Source of the DNA: Chelativorans sp. ZYF759
GTDB lineage: Bacteria; Pseudomonadota; Alphaproteobacteria; Rhizobiales; Rhizobiaceae
DNA: 64,000 nucleotides
Assembly (NCBI RefSeq): GCF_012911015.1
Contig: NZ_WVVV01000006.1
Coordinates: 212,830 to 276,829, forward strand
Direction of reading: 5' to 3'
Below the pieces are notes generated by a model. That model was not told where the DNA came from. It saw only the letters and a program-made list of their open reading frames with translations, and ran no database searches. This document shows, one piece after another, positions 53,868-61,512 of the stretch (position 1 is the stretch's first letter; every line of letters starts with the position of its first letter). A program made the position numbers and the translations under genes.

Positions 53868-55061
53868 ATGGCCATACTGATTCCCAACCGTCTGGCGCGG
53901 CGCCACTTCATCGCACGGCAGGGCCTCGCCTCGCCGCCGCGCCGGGCTCTGTCGCGCGACGACCTCGTGGCGATGGTCCACGATCTGGGCTTCGTGCAGG
54001 TCGACAGCATCGGCACGGTCGAGCGCGCCCACCATCACATCCTGTTCGCGCGCAACCAGACCTACCGGCAGCGCGATCTGCATCGCCTGATCGAGGACGA
54101 CCGGTCTCTGTTCGAACACTGGACGCACGACGCCTCGATCATTCCCTGCGCCTTCTTCCCTTATTGGCGCCACCGCTTCGCGCGCGACCGGGAGCGACTG
54201 CAGTCGCGGTGGTGGAAGGAAAGGCTCGAAGCCGCCCGCCTCGAGATGGACCGGGTGCTCGACCGCATCGCGCGGGAAGGGCCGCTGCGTGCCCGCGATT
54301 TCGAGGCCCGCGAGAAGCCTTCGACGGGATGGTGGGACTGGCATCCCTCCAAGGCCGCGCTGGAATTTCTCTGGCGCACCGGCGAACTGGCCATCGCCCG
54401 GCGCGACGGATTCCAGAAGGTCTACGATCTGGCGCAAAACGTGATCCCGACAGCTCACTACGAGCGGGAGATCGAGCATCACGCCTTCATCGACTGGGCC
54501 TGCCGCAGCGCTTTTCGCAGGCTGGGCTTTGCCACCCGCGGCGAAATCGCCGCCTTCTGGGATCTGGTAACGCCGGCCGAAGTGGAAGAGTGGATGAAGG
54601 AGAACCGGGAGGAATTGCTGCATGTCGAGGTCGAGCCCGCCGATGGCGGCAGGCCGCGCGCCTCCTACGCTCTGGCCTCGGCATTCGATCCCGCCATCGA
54701 GCCGCCCGAAGCGCCGGCAAGGCTGCGCATCCTGAGTCCCTTCGATCCCCTGCTGCGCGACCGCGCGCGGGCAGAACGCCTCTTCGGCTTCCAGTATCGC
54801 ATCGAGATTTTCGTGCCCGAAGCCAAGCGCCAGTATGGCTACTATGTCTTCCCTGTCCTGCGCGGGGAAACGATGGTCGGACGCATCGATGCCAGGGCCG
54901 ATCGGCAGATCGACAGGCTGGTGGTGCGCGCCTTCTGGACGGAACCGGGCGTGCGCGTTTCGGCGGCGCTGCTAAGCGCGCTCGACGCCGAACTGGAGCG
55001 TCTGCGCCGCTTCGCGGGCGTCGGCGGGGTCGAGTTCCAGGACGGATGGCTGCGGGTCTAG
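53868..55061 (+). CDS. YcaQ-type DNA glycosylase (HTH_42 family)
   Basis: A 397-residue winged-helix protein of the YcaQ/AlkZ family of interstrand-crosslink and alkyl-lesion glycosylases. The catalytic signature reads Q44-V-D46 in LGFVQVDSIGTVERAHHHIL, which is the QxD form of YcaQ-like members rather than QxQ of AlkZ. Tandem winged helices continue through about residue 270; the C-terminal beta domain includes RILSPFDPLLRDR. The ATG at 53868 is the first in a family-like context. The stop overlaps the convergent hydrolase gene by 4 bases. Confidence 0.9.
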   Translation: MAILIPNRLARRHFIARQGLASPPRRALSRDDLVAMVHDLGFVQVDSIGTVERAHHHILFARNQTYRQRDLHRLIEDDRSLFEHWTHDASIIPCAFFPYWRHRFARDRERLQSRWWKERLEAARLEMDRVLDRIAREGPLRARDFEAREKPSTGWWDWHPSKAALEFLWRTGELAIARRDGFQKVYDLAQNVIPTAHYEREIEHHAFIDWACRSAFRRLGFATRGEIAAFWDLVTPAEVEEWMKENREELLHVEVEPADGGRPRASYALASAFDPAIEPPEAPARLRILSPFDPLLRDRARAERLFGFQYRIEIFVPEAKRQYGYYVFPVLRGETMVGRIDARADRQIDRLVVRAFWTEPGVRVSAALLSALDAELERLRRFAGVGGVEFQDGWLRV

Positions 55062-55924
55062 GCCGCTTCCCGGTCGGTGAGAAATTCGAGGATGGCGGCG
55101 CAGAACACGTCGTTACGGTCGCCCGCGACCATGTGGCCGGCGCCGCCGACATCGACATAGCTCGCCTGCGGCGCCAGTTCGACGAATTCGCGCGCATATT
55201 CCTCGTGCACCAGTTCCGACTGCATGCCGCGCACGAGCAGCATCGGCACATGCATGCCGGGCAGCGCAGCCAACAGTTCGTCGCGCACGGCGGCGCCATC
55301 GCTTTCGAGGCTGGCGTCGCCCGCAAACAGCGCGGGATCCCAGTGCCAGCGATAGCGACCGTCTTCCCCAAGACGCAGATTCTTGCGCAGCCCGTCGAGA
55401 GAGGAGGGACGCTTTCGATGCGGCAGGTAGGCCGCGATCGCGTCTGCGACTTCCTCAAGCGAGGCAAAGCCTTCCGCCAGACGGGCACTCATGAAGCCCT
55501 GAACTCGCGCCACGCCGCCCGGATCAAGCCGTGGCGTCACGTCGACGAGAACCAGCGCTTCGAGGAGCCTGCCGTGGCGCGCCTCGGCCGTGAGCGCCGA
55601 AAGTCCGCCCAGGGACGCGCCCACCGCCGACGGCGCGGCGTGGAACATCTCCGCGACCTGGCGGAAAATGGCTGCCGCATCGGCGCCGAAATCACCGAAG
55701 CCGTAATTGCCGCTCGCGACCCAGTCGCTCTGGCCATGGCCACGCAGATCGACGGTGATCGCGCGCATTCCTTCCGAGGCGATGCGCCGCGCGGTCTCAT
55801 CCCAGGCGTGGCGGGTCTGGCCGCCGCCATGCAGGAGCACCACGGGATGGCCGCGACCGTCCCACAGATCCGCGACAAGGAGGTTGCCCTCCGCACCGGC
55901 AAGTTCGAGCGTGTTCGGCTTCAA
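55058..55924 (-). CDS. Alpha/beta hydrolase
   Basis: A 288-residue alpha/beta hydrolase. The oxyanion loop is VVLLHGGGQTRHAWDET, the nucleophile elbow is G-A-S-L-G-G near residue 104, the acid is in the C-terminal half, and the histidine is in DVGGAGHMVAGDRND. It starts with TTG at 55924, which overlaps the upstream hydrolase stop as TTGA, so the two are translationally coupled. Substrate unknown; similar proteins are peroxidase- or esterase-like. Confidence 0.85.
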   Translation of the reverse strand: MKPNTLELAGAEGNLLVADLWDGRGHPVVLLHGGGQTRHAWDETARRIASEGMRAITVDLRGHGQSDWVASGNYGFGDFGADAAAIFRQVAEMFHAAPSAVGASLGGLSALTAEARHGRLLEALVLVDVTPRLDPGGVARVQGFMSARLAEGFASLEEVADAIAAYLPHRKRPSSLDGLRKNLRLGEDGRYRWHWDPALFAGDASLESDGAAVRDELLAALPGMHVPMLLVRGMQSELVHEEYAREFVELAPQASYVDVGGAGHMVAGDRNDVFCAAILEFLTDREAA

Positions 55925-56688
55925 ATCGGATGGTCCTTCAGGAAGTCGAGGACGCGGGCCTTGAACGAACGGTCGCCGACCGACTGCATGTGGTCGCGTC
56001 GCTCGACGGAAAAGGCCTCGGCATTCACCATCAGGGCGGCGAGATCGGCGGCCGAGCCCGCAATGTCGTCGCGTGTGCCGACGCCGATCAGCGTCGGCTG
56101 GGCGATGCGCGCGACATCGGTCTCGGAAACGAGTTCGCGCGAAGTTTCGATACAGGCGGCCAGCGCCTTGCGGTCGCTCTTCGTCTGGTCGGCGAAGGCT
56201 CGAAACATCTGCCCTCGCGGATGGGCTATGGTCCGGGGATCGTCCGCCAGCAGCGCTCCGGCGATCGGGTCCCAGTCCCCTACCCCCTCGACCATGCCGA
56301 TGCCGAGCCCGCCGAAGACCAGGCTGGCGACGCGTTGGGGATGGCGCAGAGCCAGGAAGGCGGAAATGCGCGCGCCCATCGAATAGCCGAAGACGTGGGC
56401 CTTCTCGATCCCCAGATGGTCAAGCAGGGCGGCCGCATCATCGGCCATGGCGGCGGGGTAGTAATCCGCCTTCTCGTGGCTCTTCGACGAACGGCCATGT
56501 CCGCGATTGTCGATCGCCACCACGCGGTAGCCCGCATCGTTGAGCGTCTTGACCCAGCCCGGATTGATCCAGTTCACGGCAACAGACGAGGCGAAGCCGT
56601 GGATCAGGAGGATCGTTTCGCCTTCGCCGGCGACCGCCGGACTATCGATATAGGCGAGGTCGAAACCGTCATGTCGAAATGATTGCAT
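55921..56688 (-). CDS. Alpha/beta hydrolase
   Basis: A 255-residue alpha/beta hydrolase with ILLIHGFASSVAVNWINPGW, the nucleophile elbow G-Y-S-M-G-A near residue 100, and a C-terminal histidine in SVERRDHMQSV. It is distinct in sequence from the coupled downstream hydrolase, so the pair is not a recent duplication. The stop overlaps the TTG start of that gene. It follows the DUF192 gene by 27 bases. Substrate unknown. Confidence 0.85.
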   Translation of the reverse strand: MQSFRHDGFDLAYIDSPAVAGEGETILLIHGFASSVAVNWINPGWVKTLNDAGYRVVAIDNRGHGRSSKSHEKADYYPAAMADDAAALLDHLGIEKAHVFGYSMGARISAFLALRHPQRVASLVFGGLGIGMVEGVGDWDPIAGALLADDPRTIAHPRGQMFRAFADQTKSDRKALAACIETSRELVSETDVARIAQPTLIGVGTRDDIAGSAADLAALMVNAEAFSVERRDHMQSVGDRSFKARVLDFLKDHPI

Positions 56689-56715
56689 GGAGTAGAAATG
56701 CCCCGCTCAACCGGA

Positions 56716-57222
56716 TCAGTCTTCGCCGGCGACCGCATCGATACGGGGGTGCCGCATGCGCGTGCCGGGTTCGATGCCGGTCTCTTCGGCGATGCCGGCC
56801 CTGATTTCAAGCACGAAGCGAACCGGGTCCTGGGGACCGATGGCGTCGAGCGAAAACGGTTCGCCGCGTTCCACCGACACCACGCGGCCATCTTCGCCGA
56901 TGAAGATCAGGTCGAGCGGCATCGGCGTGTTGCGCATCCAGAAGCTGGCTGGCCGGGTAACGGCGAATGCAAACAGCATGCCGTGATCGTTGTCCATTTC
57001 CTCACGGAACATGAGACCGCGGGCCTGCTGCTCGGTGGTTTCGGCGATCTCGATGGTGAAGCGGCGCTCGCCTTCCGCGGTCATGGCGACGAGGGGAACC
57101 TCGTCGACGGGCAGGATCATCGGATCGCCACTGGCTTGCTGGGCAAGGGTGACGTTGATCATCAGCGCGAGCGCGGCAAACAGCGCGAACAGGCCGGCAG
57201 GCAGCCGGAGGGCTGGGGACAT
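56716..57222 (-). CDS. DUF192 family exported protein
   Basis: A 168-residue protein with an N-terminal signal peptide (hydrophobic LPAGLFALFAALALMINVTLA, predicted cleavage after LAQQA). The DUF192 domain follows: FTIEIAETTEQQARGLMFRE, then the FWMRNTPMPLDLIFIGEDG signature. The function of this family is unknown. AAAGG precedes the ATG at 57222. It follows the cold-shock gene by 31 bases, an arrangement conserved in many Hyphomicrobiales. Confidence 0.9.
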   Translation of the reverse strand: MSPALRLPAGLFALFAALALMINVTLAQQASGDPMILPVDEVPLVAMTAEGERRFTIEIAETTEQQARGLMFREEMDNDHGMLFAFAVTRPASFWMRNTPMPLDLIFIGEDGRVVSVERGEPFSLDAIGPQDPVRFVLEIRAGIAEETGIEPGTRMRHPRIDAVAGED

Positions 57223-57253
57223 GGTCAAACCTTTCGTCGAAACATCCGATCAA

Positions 57254-57847
57254 TCAGTGCGAGATCGGCAAGGTTCCCACATCGGGGTAGATTTCGGCAG
57301 CCATAAGGCCCTTGTCGCCATTGCCGAAACGAACAAGGACGACCTGCCCGGGCCTGAGTTCGGCAAGGCCATAGCGGCGCAGAGTTTCCATATGGACGAA
57401 AATGTCCTCGGTGCCTTCGCCGCGCGTCAGAAAGCCGAAGCCCTTGGTCCGGTTGAACCACTTGACGAGGGCGCGTTCGAGACCGCTTTCGGCCTTGACG
57501 GCCACGTGGGTGCGCTGCTGCGGCTGCTCGGCGGGATGGACCGCGGTGGAATTGTCCATCGAGATGATGCGGAAAGCCTGCCAGCCGCGATCGCCCTGAC
57601 GGGCGAGACAGACGACGCGGGCGCCTTCGATGGCGGTCTGGAAGCCGTCCTTGCGCAGGCAGGTCACGTGCAAGAGAACATCGCCCAGACCGGGCTCGTC
57701 GGGCAGCATGAAGCCGAAGCCCTTGGCGACATCGAACCATTTGATGGATCCGGAAATCTCAAGGAGTTCCGTCTCGCTGCCGCTGTCGGCGGACAGGGCA
57801 TCACCCATGATCGCTGTACGACCCTCCCCCGAGGCCTTGTCCCCCAT
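57254..57847 (-). CDS. Tandem cold-shock-domain protein
   Basis: A 197-residue protein with two cold-shock domains. The first begins [19 protein letters not shown] and includes [14 protein letters not shown]; the second begins [18 protein letters not shown] and includes [13 protein letters not shown]. The RNP1-like KGFGF is intact in both. Such two-domain proteins are typical of alphaproteobacteria and bind single-stranded nucleic acid. ATG at 57847 (AAGG nine bases upstream) is used; an internal ATG at 57808 is possible. The 212-base upstream region to the divergent glyoxalase gene holds competing inverted repeats. Confidence 0.92.
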   Translation of the reverse strand: MGDKASGEGRTAIMGDALSADSGSETELLEISGSIKWFDVAKGFGFMLPDEPGLGDVLLHVTCLRKDGFQTAIEGARVVCLARQGDRGWQAFRIISMDNSTAVHPAEQPQQRTHVAVKAESGLERALVKWFNRTKGFGFLTRGEGTEDIFVHMETLRRYGLAELRPGQVVLVRFGNGDKGLMAAEIYPDVGTLPISH

Positions 57848-57945
57848 CCGAACGCACCTTCTTCTCGAGACACCCCAACTGATTCTCGATGAGCAGGATA
57901 ACACTGTCGGGCATCTTTTTAGCAAGGCCCGGCGGTCGATTTTCA

Positions 57946-57985
57946 CCGGCGAAGTATCAGAGATACTTTCGGCGTACTTCGCCGG
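57946..57985. repeat. Overlapping inverted repeats upstream of the cold-shock gene
   Basis: CCGGCGAAGTA (57946-57956) is an exact reverse complement of TACTTCGCCGG (57975-57985). Inside it AAGTATC (57952-57958) pairs exactly with GATACTT (57962-57968). The two hairpins share bases and cannot form together. The element lies about 100 bases before the cold-shock start and 17 bases before the candidate glyoxalase promoter. Confidence 0.6.
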
Positions 57986-58001
57986 ACAGGCGACGACCGG
58001 C

Positions 58002-58030
58002 TTGCCGCGCATCGTGCAGAACCATATCTA
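58002..58030 (+). promoter_or_regulatory. Candidate gloA promoter
   Basis: TTGCCG at 58002, a 17-base spacer and TATCTA at 58025 precede the glyoxalase ATG by 30 bases. Confidence 0.42.
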
Positions 58031-58059
58031 GTGGCATCATTGAAACGGAGCTTTTCTTC

Positions 58060-58500
58060 ATGCGTTATCTGCACACCATGGTGCGCGTCGCCGACGTAGA
58101 CGCCTCGCTCGACTTCTACTGCAACAAGCTCGGCATGACCGAGGTGCGGCGCATCGAGAGCGAGGCCGGCAAGTTCACGCTGATCTTTCTGGCTGCGAGC
58201 GAAGACGAGGCTTCCGGGCGCGACAGGCAGGCTCCGCTCCTCGAGCTGACCTACAATTGGGATCCGGAAGACTATACGGGCGGCCGCAATTTCGGGCACC
58301 TAGCCTATGAGGTGGACGACATCTATGCCACCTGCCAGAAGCTGATGGACAATGGCGTCACCATCAACCGTCCGCCGCGCGACGGCCGGATGGCGTTCGT
58401 CAAGTCGCCGGACGGCATCTCGATCGAATTGCTGCAGAAGGGCGACGCGCTGGCGAAGGCCGAGCCCTGGGCGAGCATGGAAAACACCGGCAACTGGTGA
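58060..58500 (+). CDS. gloA: Lactoylglutathione lyase (glyoxalase I)
   Basis: A 146-residue glyoxalase I that converts the methylglyoxal-glutathione hemithioacetal to S-lactoylglutathione. Metal ligands expected for the family are visible as H6 in [12 protein letters not shown] near residue 65 in [21 protein letters not shown] in [15 protein letters not shown], and E in [16 protein letters not shown] precedes the ATG at 58060. It is divergent from the cold-shock gene and convergent with the small conserved gene. Confidence 0.95.
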   Translation: MRYLHTMVRVADVDASLDFYCNKLGMTEVRRIESEAGKFTLIFLAASEDEASGRDRQAPLLELTYNWDPEDYTGGRNFGHLAYEVDDIYATCQKLMDNGVTINRPPRDGRMAFVKSPDGISIELLQKGDALAKAEPWASMENTGNW

Positions 58501-58507
58501 TGCTGTA

Positions 58508-58534
58508 CGGCCGCCGGGCGATTCCCGGCGGCCG
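58508..58534. terminator. 11-bp GC-rich hairpin between convergent genes
   Basis: CGGCCGCCGGG (58508-58518) pairs exactly with CCCGGCGGCCG (58524-58534) around a five-base loop, eight bases after the gloA stop and before the stop of the facing gene. No T-run follows; a bidirectional terminator role is inferred. Confidence 0.5.
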
Positions 58535-58543
58535 CTTGCGATA

Positions 58544-58870
58544 CTATTCGGCGGTCACGGCGCCGGTTTCACGGCGGCTGCGCTCGGCATTCAATCTGCG
58601 CACGGCCATCGCCAGAACTTCGGTCTTCAGGTGTGAGCCGGTATCCTGCTTGGATGCCTCCGCGCCACGAGGCGCAGCCTTGCCTCGCATCTCGCGGCGG
58701 CGTCGGCTCGCCACGTCCTTGGCACGATCACGACGGTCGCGAACCAGCTTGATGAGGTCGCGCAGTTCCTTGTCGGAAAGATCCGCAACCTGCGGATGAT
58801 GGGTCCTCTCCACCAGTTCGAATTCCTCGGTGTCGAGAGCGCGCTTTTCCTCTTTGCGTGAGATAGCCAA
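58544..58870 (-). CDS. Small basic conserved protein of unknown function
   Basis: A 108-residue highly charged helical protein. It begins AISRKEEKRALDTEEFELVE after the start codon, and includes SDKELRDLIKLVRDRRDRAK and RRREMRGKAAPRGAEAS. This is a pattern I have seen in small Hyphomicrobiales proteins without assigned function. The start is TTG at 58870, with GGAG seven bases upstream; no suitable ATG exists nearby. No known domain. Confidence 0.72.
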   Translation of the reverse strand: MAISRKEEKRALDTEEFELVERTHHPQVADLSDKELRDLIKLVRDRRDRAKDVASRRRREMRGKAAPRGAEASKQDTGSHLKTEVLAMAVRRLNAERSRRETGAVTAE

Positions 58871-58978
58871 GTCTGAACTCCATTCTTGATGTGCCGGCGG
58901 CACCTTGGTGCCATATGCAGTATTCCCAACGCACGGACAAGGCGCGGGTTGCACGGGCGCAACAGTGGGGTGGCGCGA

Positions 58979-59446
58979 TCAGCCGCGCCGCCTGGCCCCG
59001 ACCTTTCGCTTGGCTTCATCGATCAGCACATTGGCGGCACGCATGCGCAACTCGGCCAGACCGCGCTGGTCGTCAGGCAGGCGGTCGGGATGATTTTTCA
59101 GCGCGAAATCGCGCCTAACACGGGTAAGTTCCTTTTCGCCCAAGGCCGAAAGGTCGCCCAACTCGGCTTCAATATCGCGCGGATCCACGGTCGGCGGCAC
59201 CTTGCGGGCGCCGACGCGGGCAGCGACATCCTCAAGTTCGTCGAGGGCCTGGTCCAGATCGGGATAGTCGGCGGGATTTGGCCCGGGGAAAATGCCGGGG
59301 CTGGAAGCCTGGAGCCGTTCCAACTGGTCGAGGAAATCCACTCTCAGTGAGGGCGCCGCCGCGTGGACGCGTTCGGATTGCTCGGCGTCCCGGCTCATCA
59401 GGGCGTCCAGCAGTGCTGAGAAGTTCGGGTTGGGCTTCGAAGCCAT
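58979..59446 (-). CDS. J-domain-like protein
   Basis: A 155-residue protein. Residues about 100-150 resemble a short J domain: EKELTRVRRDFALKNHPDRL, with H119-P-D121, then helix LAELRMRAANVLIDEAKRK. The N-terminal 90 residues are acidic and not recognised. A DnaK-stimulating role is possible from the HPD motif but not shown; no chaperone gene is adjacent. It is upstream of the small basic gene on the same strand by about 108 bases. Confidence 0.72.
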   Translation of the reverse strand: MASKPNPNFSALLDALMSRDAEQSERVHAAAPSLRVDFLDQLERLQASSPGIFPGPNPADYPDLDQALDELEDVAARVGARKVPPTVDPRDIEAELGDLSALGEKELTRVRRDFALKNHPDRLPDDQRGLAELRMRAANVLIDEAKRKVGARRRG

Positions 59447-59604
59447 GCCACGTCCAGAGTTCGGCTGTGATTCTCCTGCTCATCGATAAGGTGCAGCGGT
59501 TAAGAAGGTTCCCCCTGGCTCGCCAGCAAAAGCGCGGTTCCCGCGCGCCGCTTGATCGCTGGTTAGCAAGAGGTTAATCCACTGCTCGCAGCATGGACCC
59601 CTCA

Positions 59605-60288
59605 ATGACCCAGCCCACCATCGTCTTCGATCTCGACGGCACGCTCATCGATACCGCGCCGGACCTTCTGGCAAGTCTCAATCATTGCCTGCTCTGCGAG
59701 GACATGAACCCCGTCGAAGCCGCCGAACTGCGCCGTTATGTCGGCATGGGCGCGCGCGTCATGATCCAGCGAGCGTTCGCGGCAGGCCAACGCGACCTTG
59801 ATGAGGAGACGCTATCGCGGATGATGGAGGTGTTTCTCGACCACTACACGACGGGGATGCCCGGCACCTCGGCGCCCTACCCCGGTCTGCTTGCCACGCT
59901 CGACCGTCTGGAAGACGCAGGCTATGCCTTCGCGATCTGCACCAACAAGCTGGAGCGTCTTTCGGTAAGCCTGGTGGAGAAGCTCGAGATCGCCCATCGC
60001 TTCCGCGCCGTTTGCGGAGCGGACACGTTCGCGTTTCGCAAGCCGGATCCACGGCACCTGCTGGAGACCATCGCGAAGGCCGGAGGCGTGCCGTCACGGT
60101 CCATCATGGTGGGGGATTCACGTACCGACATCGACACCGCAAAGGCTGCCGGCATTCCGGTCGTGGCTGTCGATTTCGGCTACACTGACCGTCACGTTCG
60201 CGAGTTCGAGCCCTCGCACATCATTTCTCATTACGACGAGCTCAGCCTTGATCTGGTCGAGCGTCTTTTGGACGCGGCGGCGAGTTGA
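59605..60288 (+). CDS. gph: Phosphoglycolate phosphatase (HAD family)
   Basis: A 227-residue HAD-superfamily phosphatase. Motif I is DLDGTLIDTAPDL at the start, motif II is the serine/threonine of FAICTNKLERL, motif III is the lysine in FRKPDPRHLL, and motif IV is MVGDSRTDIDTAKAAGIPVV. The cap domain lies in between, typical of Gph. It detoxifies 2-phosphoglycolate. The ATG at 59605 gives the usual N-terminus; another at 59593 is in frame and neither has a clear ribosome site. It is followed by tRNA-Val. Confidence 0.92.
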   Translation: MTQPTIVFDLDGTLIDTAPDLLASLNHCLLCEDMNPVEAAELRRYVGMGARVMIQRAFAAGQRDLDEETLSRMMEVFLDHYTTGMPGTSAPYPGLLATLDRLEDAGYAFAICTNKLERLSVSLVEKLEIAHRFRAVCGADTFAFRKPDPRHLLETIAKAGGVPSRSIMVGDSRTDIDTAKAAGIPVVAVDFGYTDRHVREFEPSHIISHYDELSLDLVERLLDAAAS

Positions 60289-60295
60289 ACCCAGC

Positions 60296-60325
60296 TTGAC
60301 TTCACTCCTCGACGCACCGTATATC
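60296..60325 (+). promoter_or_regulatory. Candidate promoter of tRNA-Val(CAC)
   Basis: TTGACT at 60296, an 18-base spacer and TATATC at 60320 lie 26 bases before the tRNA 5' end. Both hexamers are close to the alphaproteobacterial consensus. Confidence 0.6.
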
Positions 60326-60350
60326 GCGCCAGTCCGGCCTCGGGTCGAAC

Positions 60351-60425
60351 GGGCGCGTAGCTCAGCGGGAGAGCATTCGCTTCACACGCGAAGGGTCACA
60401 GGTTCAATCCCTGTCGCGCCCACCA
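60351..60425 (+). tRNA. tRNA-Val (CAC)
   Basis: Acceptor GGGCGCG pairs with CGCGCCC, then discriminator A and encoded CCA. D arm TAGCTCAGCGGGAGAGC. The anticodon stem TTCGC/GCGAA encloses TTCACAC, giving CAC. The T arm ACAGGTTCAATCCCTGT is complete. It is distinct from the tRNA-Val(UAC) at the other end of the window. Confidence 0.96.
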
Positions 60426-60454
60426 TCGATCCGGCCGAGCGGCCATCCCGCCAT

Positions 60455-61438
60455 TCAGTTTCCCATCATCTCCACTATTTCCACGCGGCGATTGCGCGCG
60501 CGCCCTTCCTCGGTCCGGTTGGTCGCCACCGGAGACACCATGCCGGCGCCGGCCGGCTGCAAACGCTGGGCCGCAATTCCATGGCCGTTGGCAAGCGCGT
60601 CCACGACGGCCTGGGCGCGGCGCTGCGATAAGAGCAGGTTGTAGTCGAAACTGCCCTCCCCGTCCGTGTGGCCCACGATCAGAACGCGCAGTGTCTCGTT
60701 GCCGCTCAGGAGGCTTGCCAGTTCCTCGATCTGGTCGGCAGATTGGGGCTGAATGTCGGCACTGTCGAAGTCGAAGTGGATGCCGTAGATCGCGATCTTG
60801 CCATCCCGAACCAAAGTCTGCTCGAGTTCGGAAGCTTCGATGACAGCGATCTGGTCGGTTTCCATGGGGAGGGTTTCGACGATGGTGACGGCAAGATTGG
60901 GCATCAGGGGGTTCTCGCCGCGGGCCGGCACCTCGACACCGATCATGCCAACCCAGATCGTGGCCTCGGGACCGTCGCGGCGGGCCACCAGGTAAACAGT
61001 GCTGTTCCATGTCGTGGGCAGACCGATGCCGGCTCGAGCAGCGTCCCAGAAAGTGGGGATCTGCGGCGGTGAGCATTCCTGCTGGCCGCGACAGGTGAAG
61101 ACGATCTCGAAGCCATTGCCTTCCAGTGCGCGCTGGTGATTGCGGATGATCTCGAGCACCGAACGCGAGGCCGGCCCCACATAGCGGATTGATGTCGTCT
61201 TGCCTTCCAGCGACACTTGCCAGTCGTCAGGACGGTCGCGCTGTTCGCGCCCCAACGGCCCGGTCGGCAGGCGCAGCTCGTCGTAGCCCTTTTGGGAATA
61301 GAAATCGATCACCGCGCCCTGATAGCGACCAACCTCCGGATGATCGGAGGCGCCCGCCACGTCCTGCGCGTAAGCGCCGGCCTGCGCGCCAAGATAGAAA
61401 AGAAATGCCAGCAAGAATTTCCGCGCCAAAGATCGCAT
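60455..61438 (-). CDS. OmpA-family outer-membrane/peptidoglycan-binding protein
   Basis: A 327-residue exported protein. A signal peptide (RKFLLAFLFYLGAQAGAYAQ) is followed by a DUF4892-like periplasmic domain (about 20-200) and a C-terminal OmpA-like domain: IHFDFDSADIQPQSADQIEE, then VLIVGHTDGEGSFDYNLLLS and ARNRRVEIVEM. The OmpA-like domain binds peptidoglycan diaminopimelate via Asp and Arg. There is no N-terminal beta barrel. The ATG at 61438 has GGAAG upstream. Function beyond wall anchoring is unknown. Confidence 0.88.
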   Translation of the reverse strand: MRSLARKFLLAFLFYLGAQAGAYAQDVAGASDHPEVGRYQGAVIDFYSQKGYDELRLPTGPLGREQRDRPDDWQVSLEGKTTSIRYVGPASRSVLEIIRNHQRALEGNGFEIVFTCRGQQECSPPQIPTFWDAARAGIGLPTTWNSTVYLVARRDGPEATIWVGMIGVEVPARGENPLMPNLAVTIVETLPMETDQIAVIEASELEQTLVRDGKIAIYGIHFDFDSADIQPQSADQIEELASLLSGNETLRVLIVGHTDGEGSFDYNLLLSQRRAQAVVDALANGHGIAAQRLQPAGAGMVSPVATNRTEEGRARNRRVEIVEMMGN

Positions 61439-61512
61439 GGCTTCCGGCCTCCCTGTTGCCAAGAAGAGGATATCGTCTTTACTGCCGCCGATAAACAGAT
61501 TTGATGCCGGCC

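Noticed and set aside
55058-56688. The two adjacent alpha/beta hydrolases as a recent duplication
   Set aside because: Their oxyanion loops, nucleophile elbows (GASLGG and GYSMGA) and C-terminal histidine regions differ strongly, so they are distinct subfamilies.
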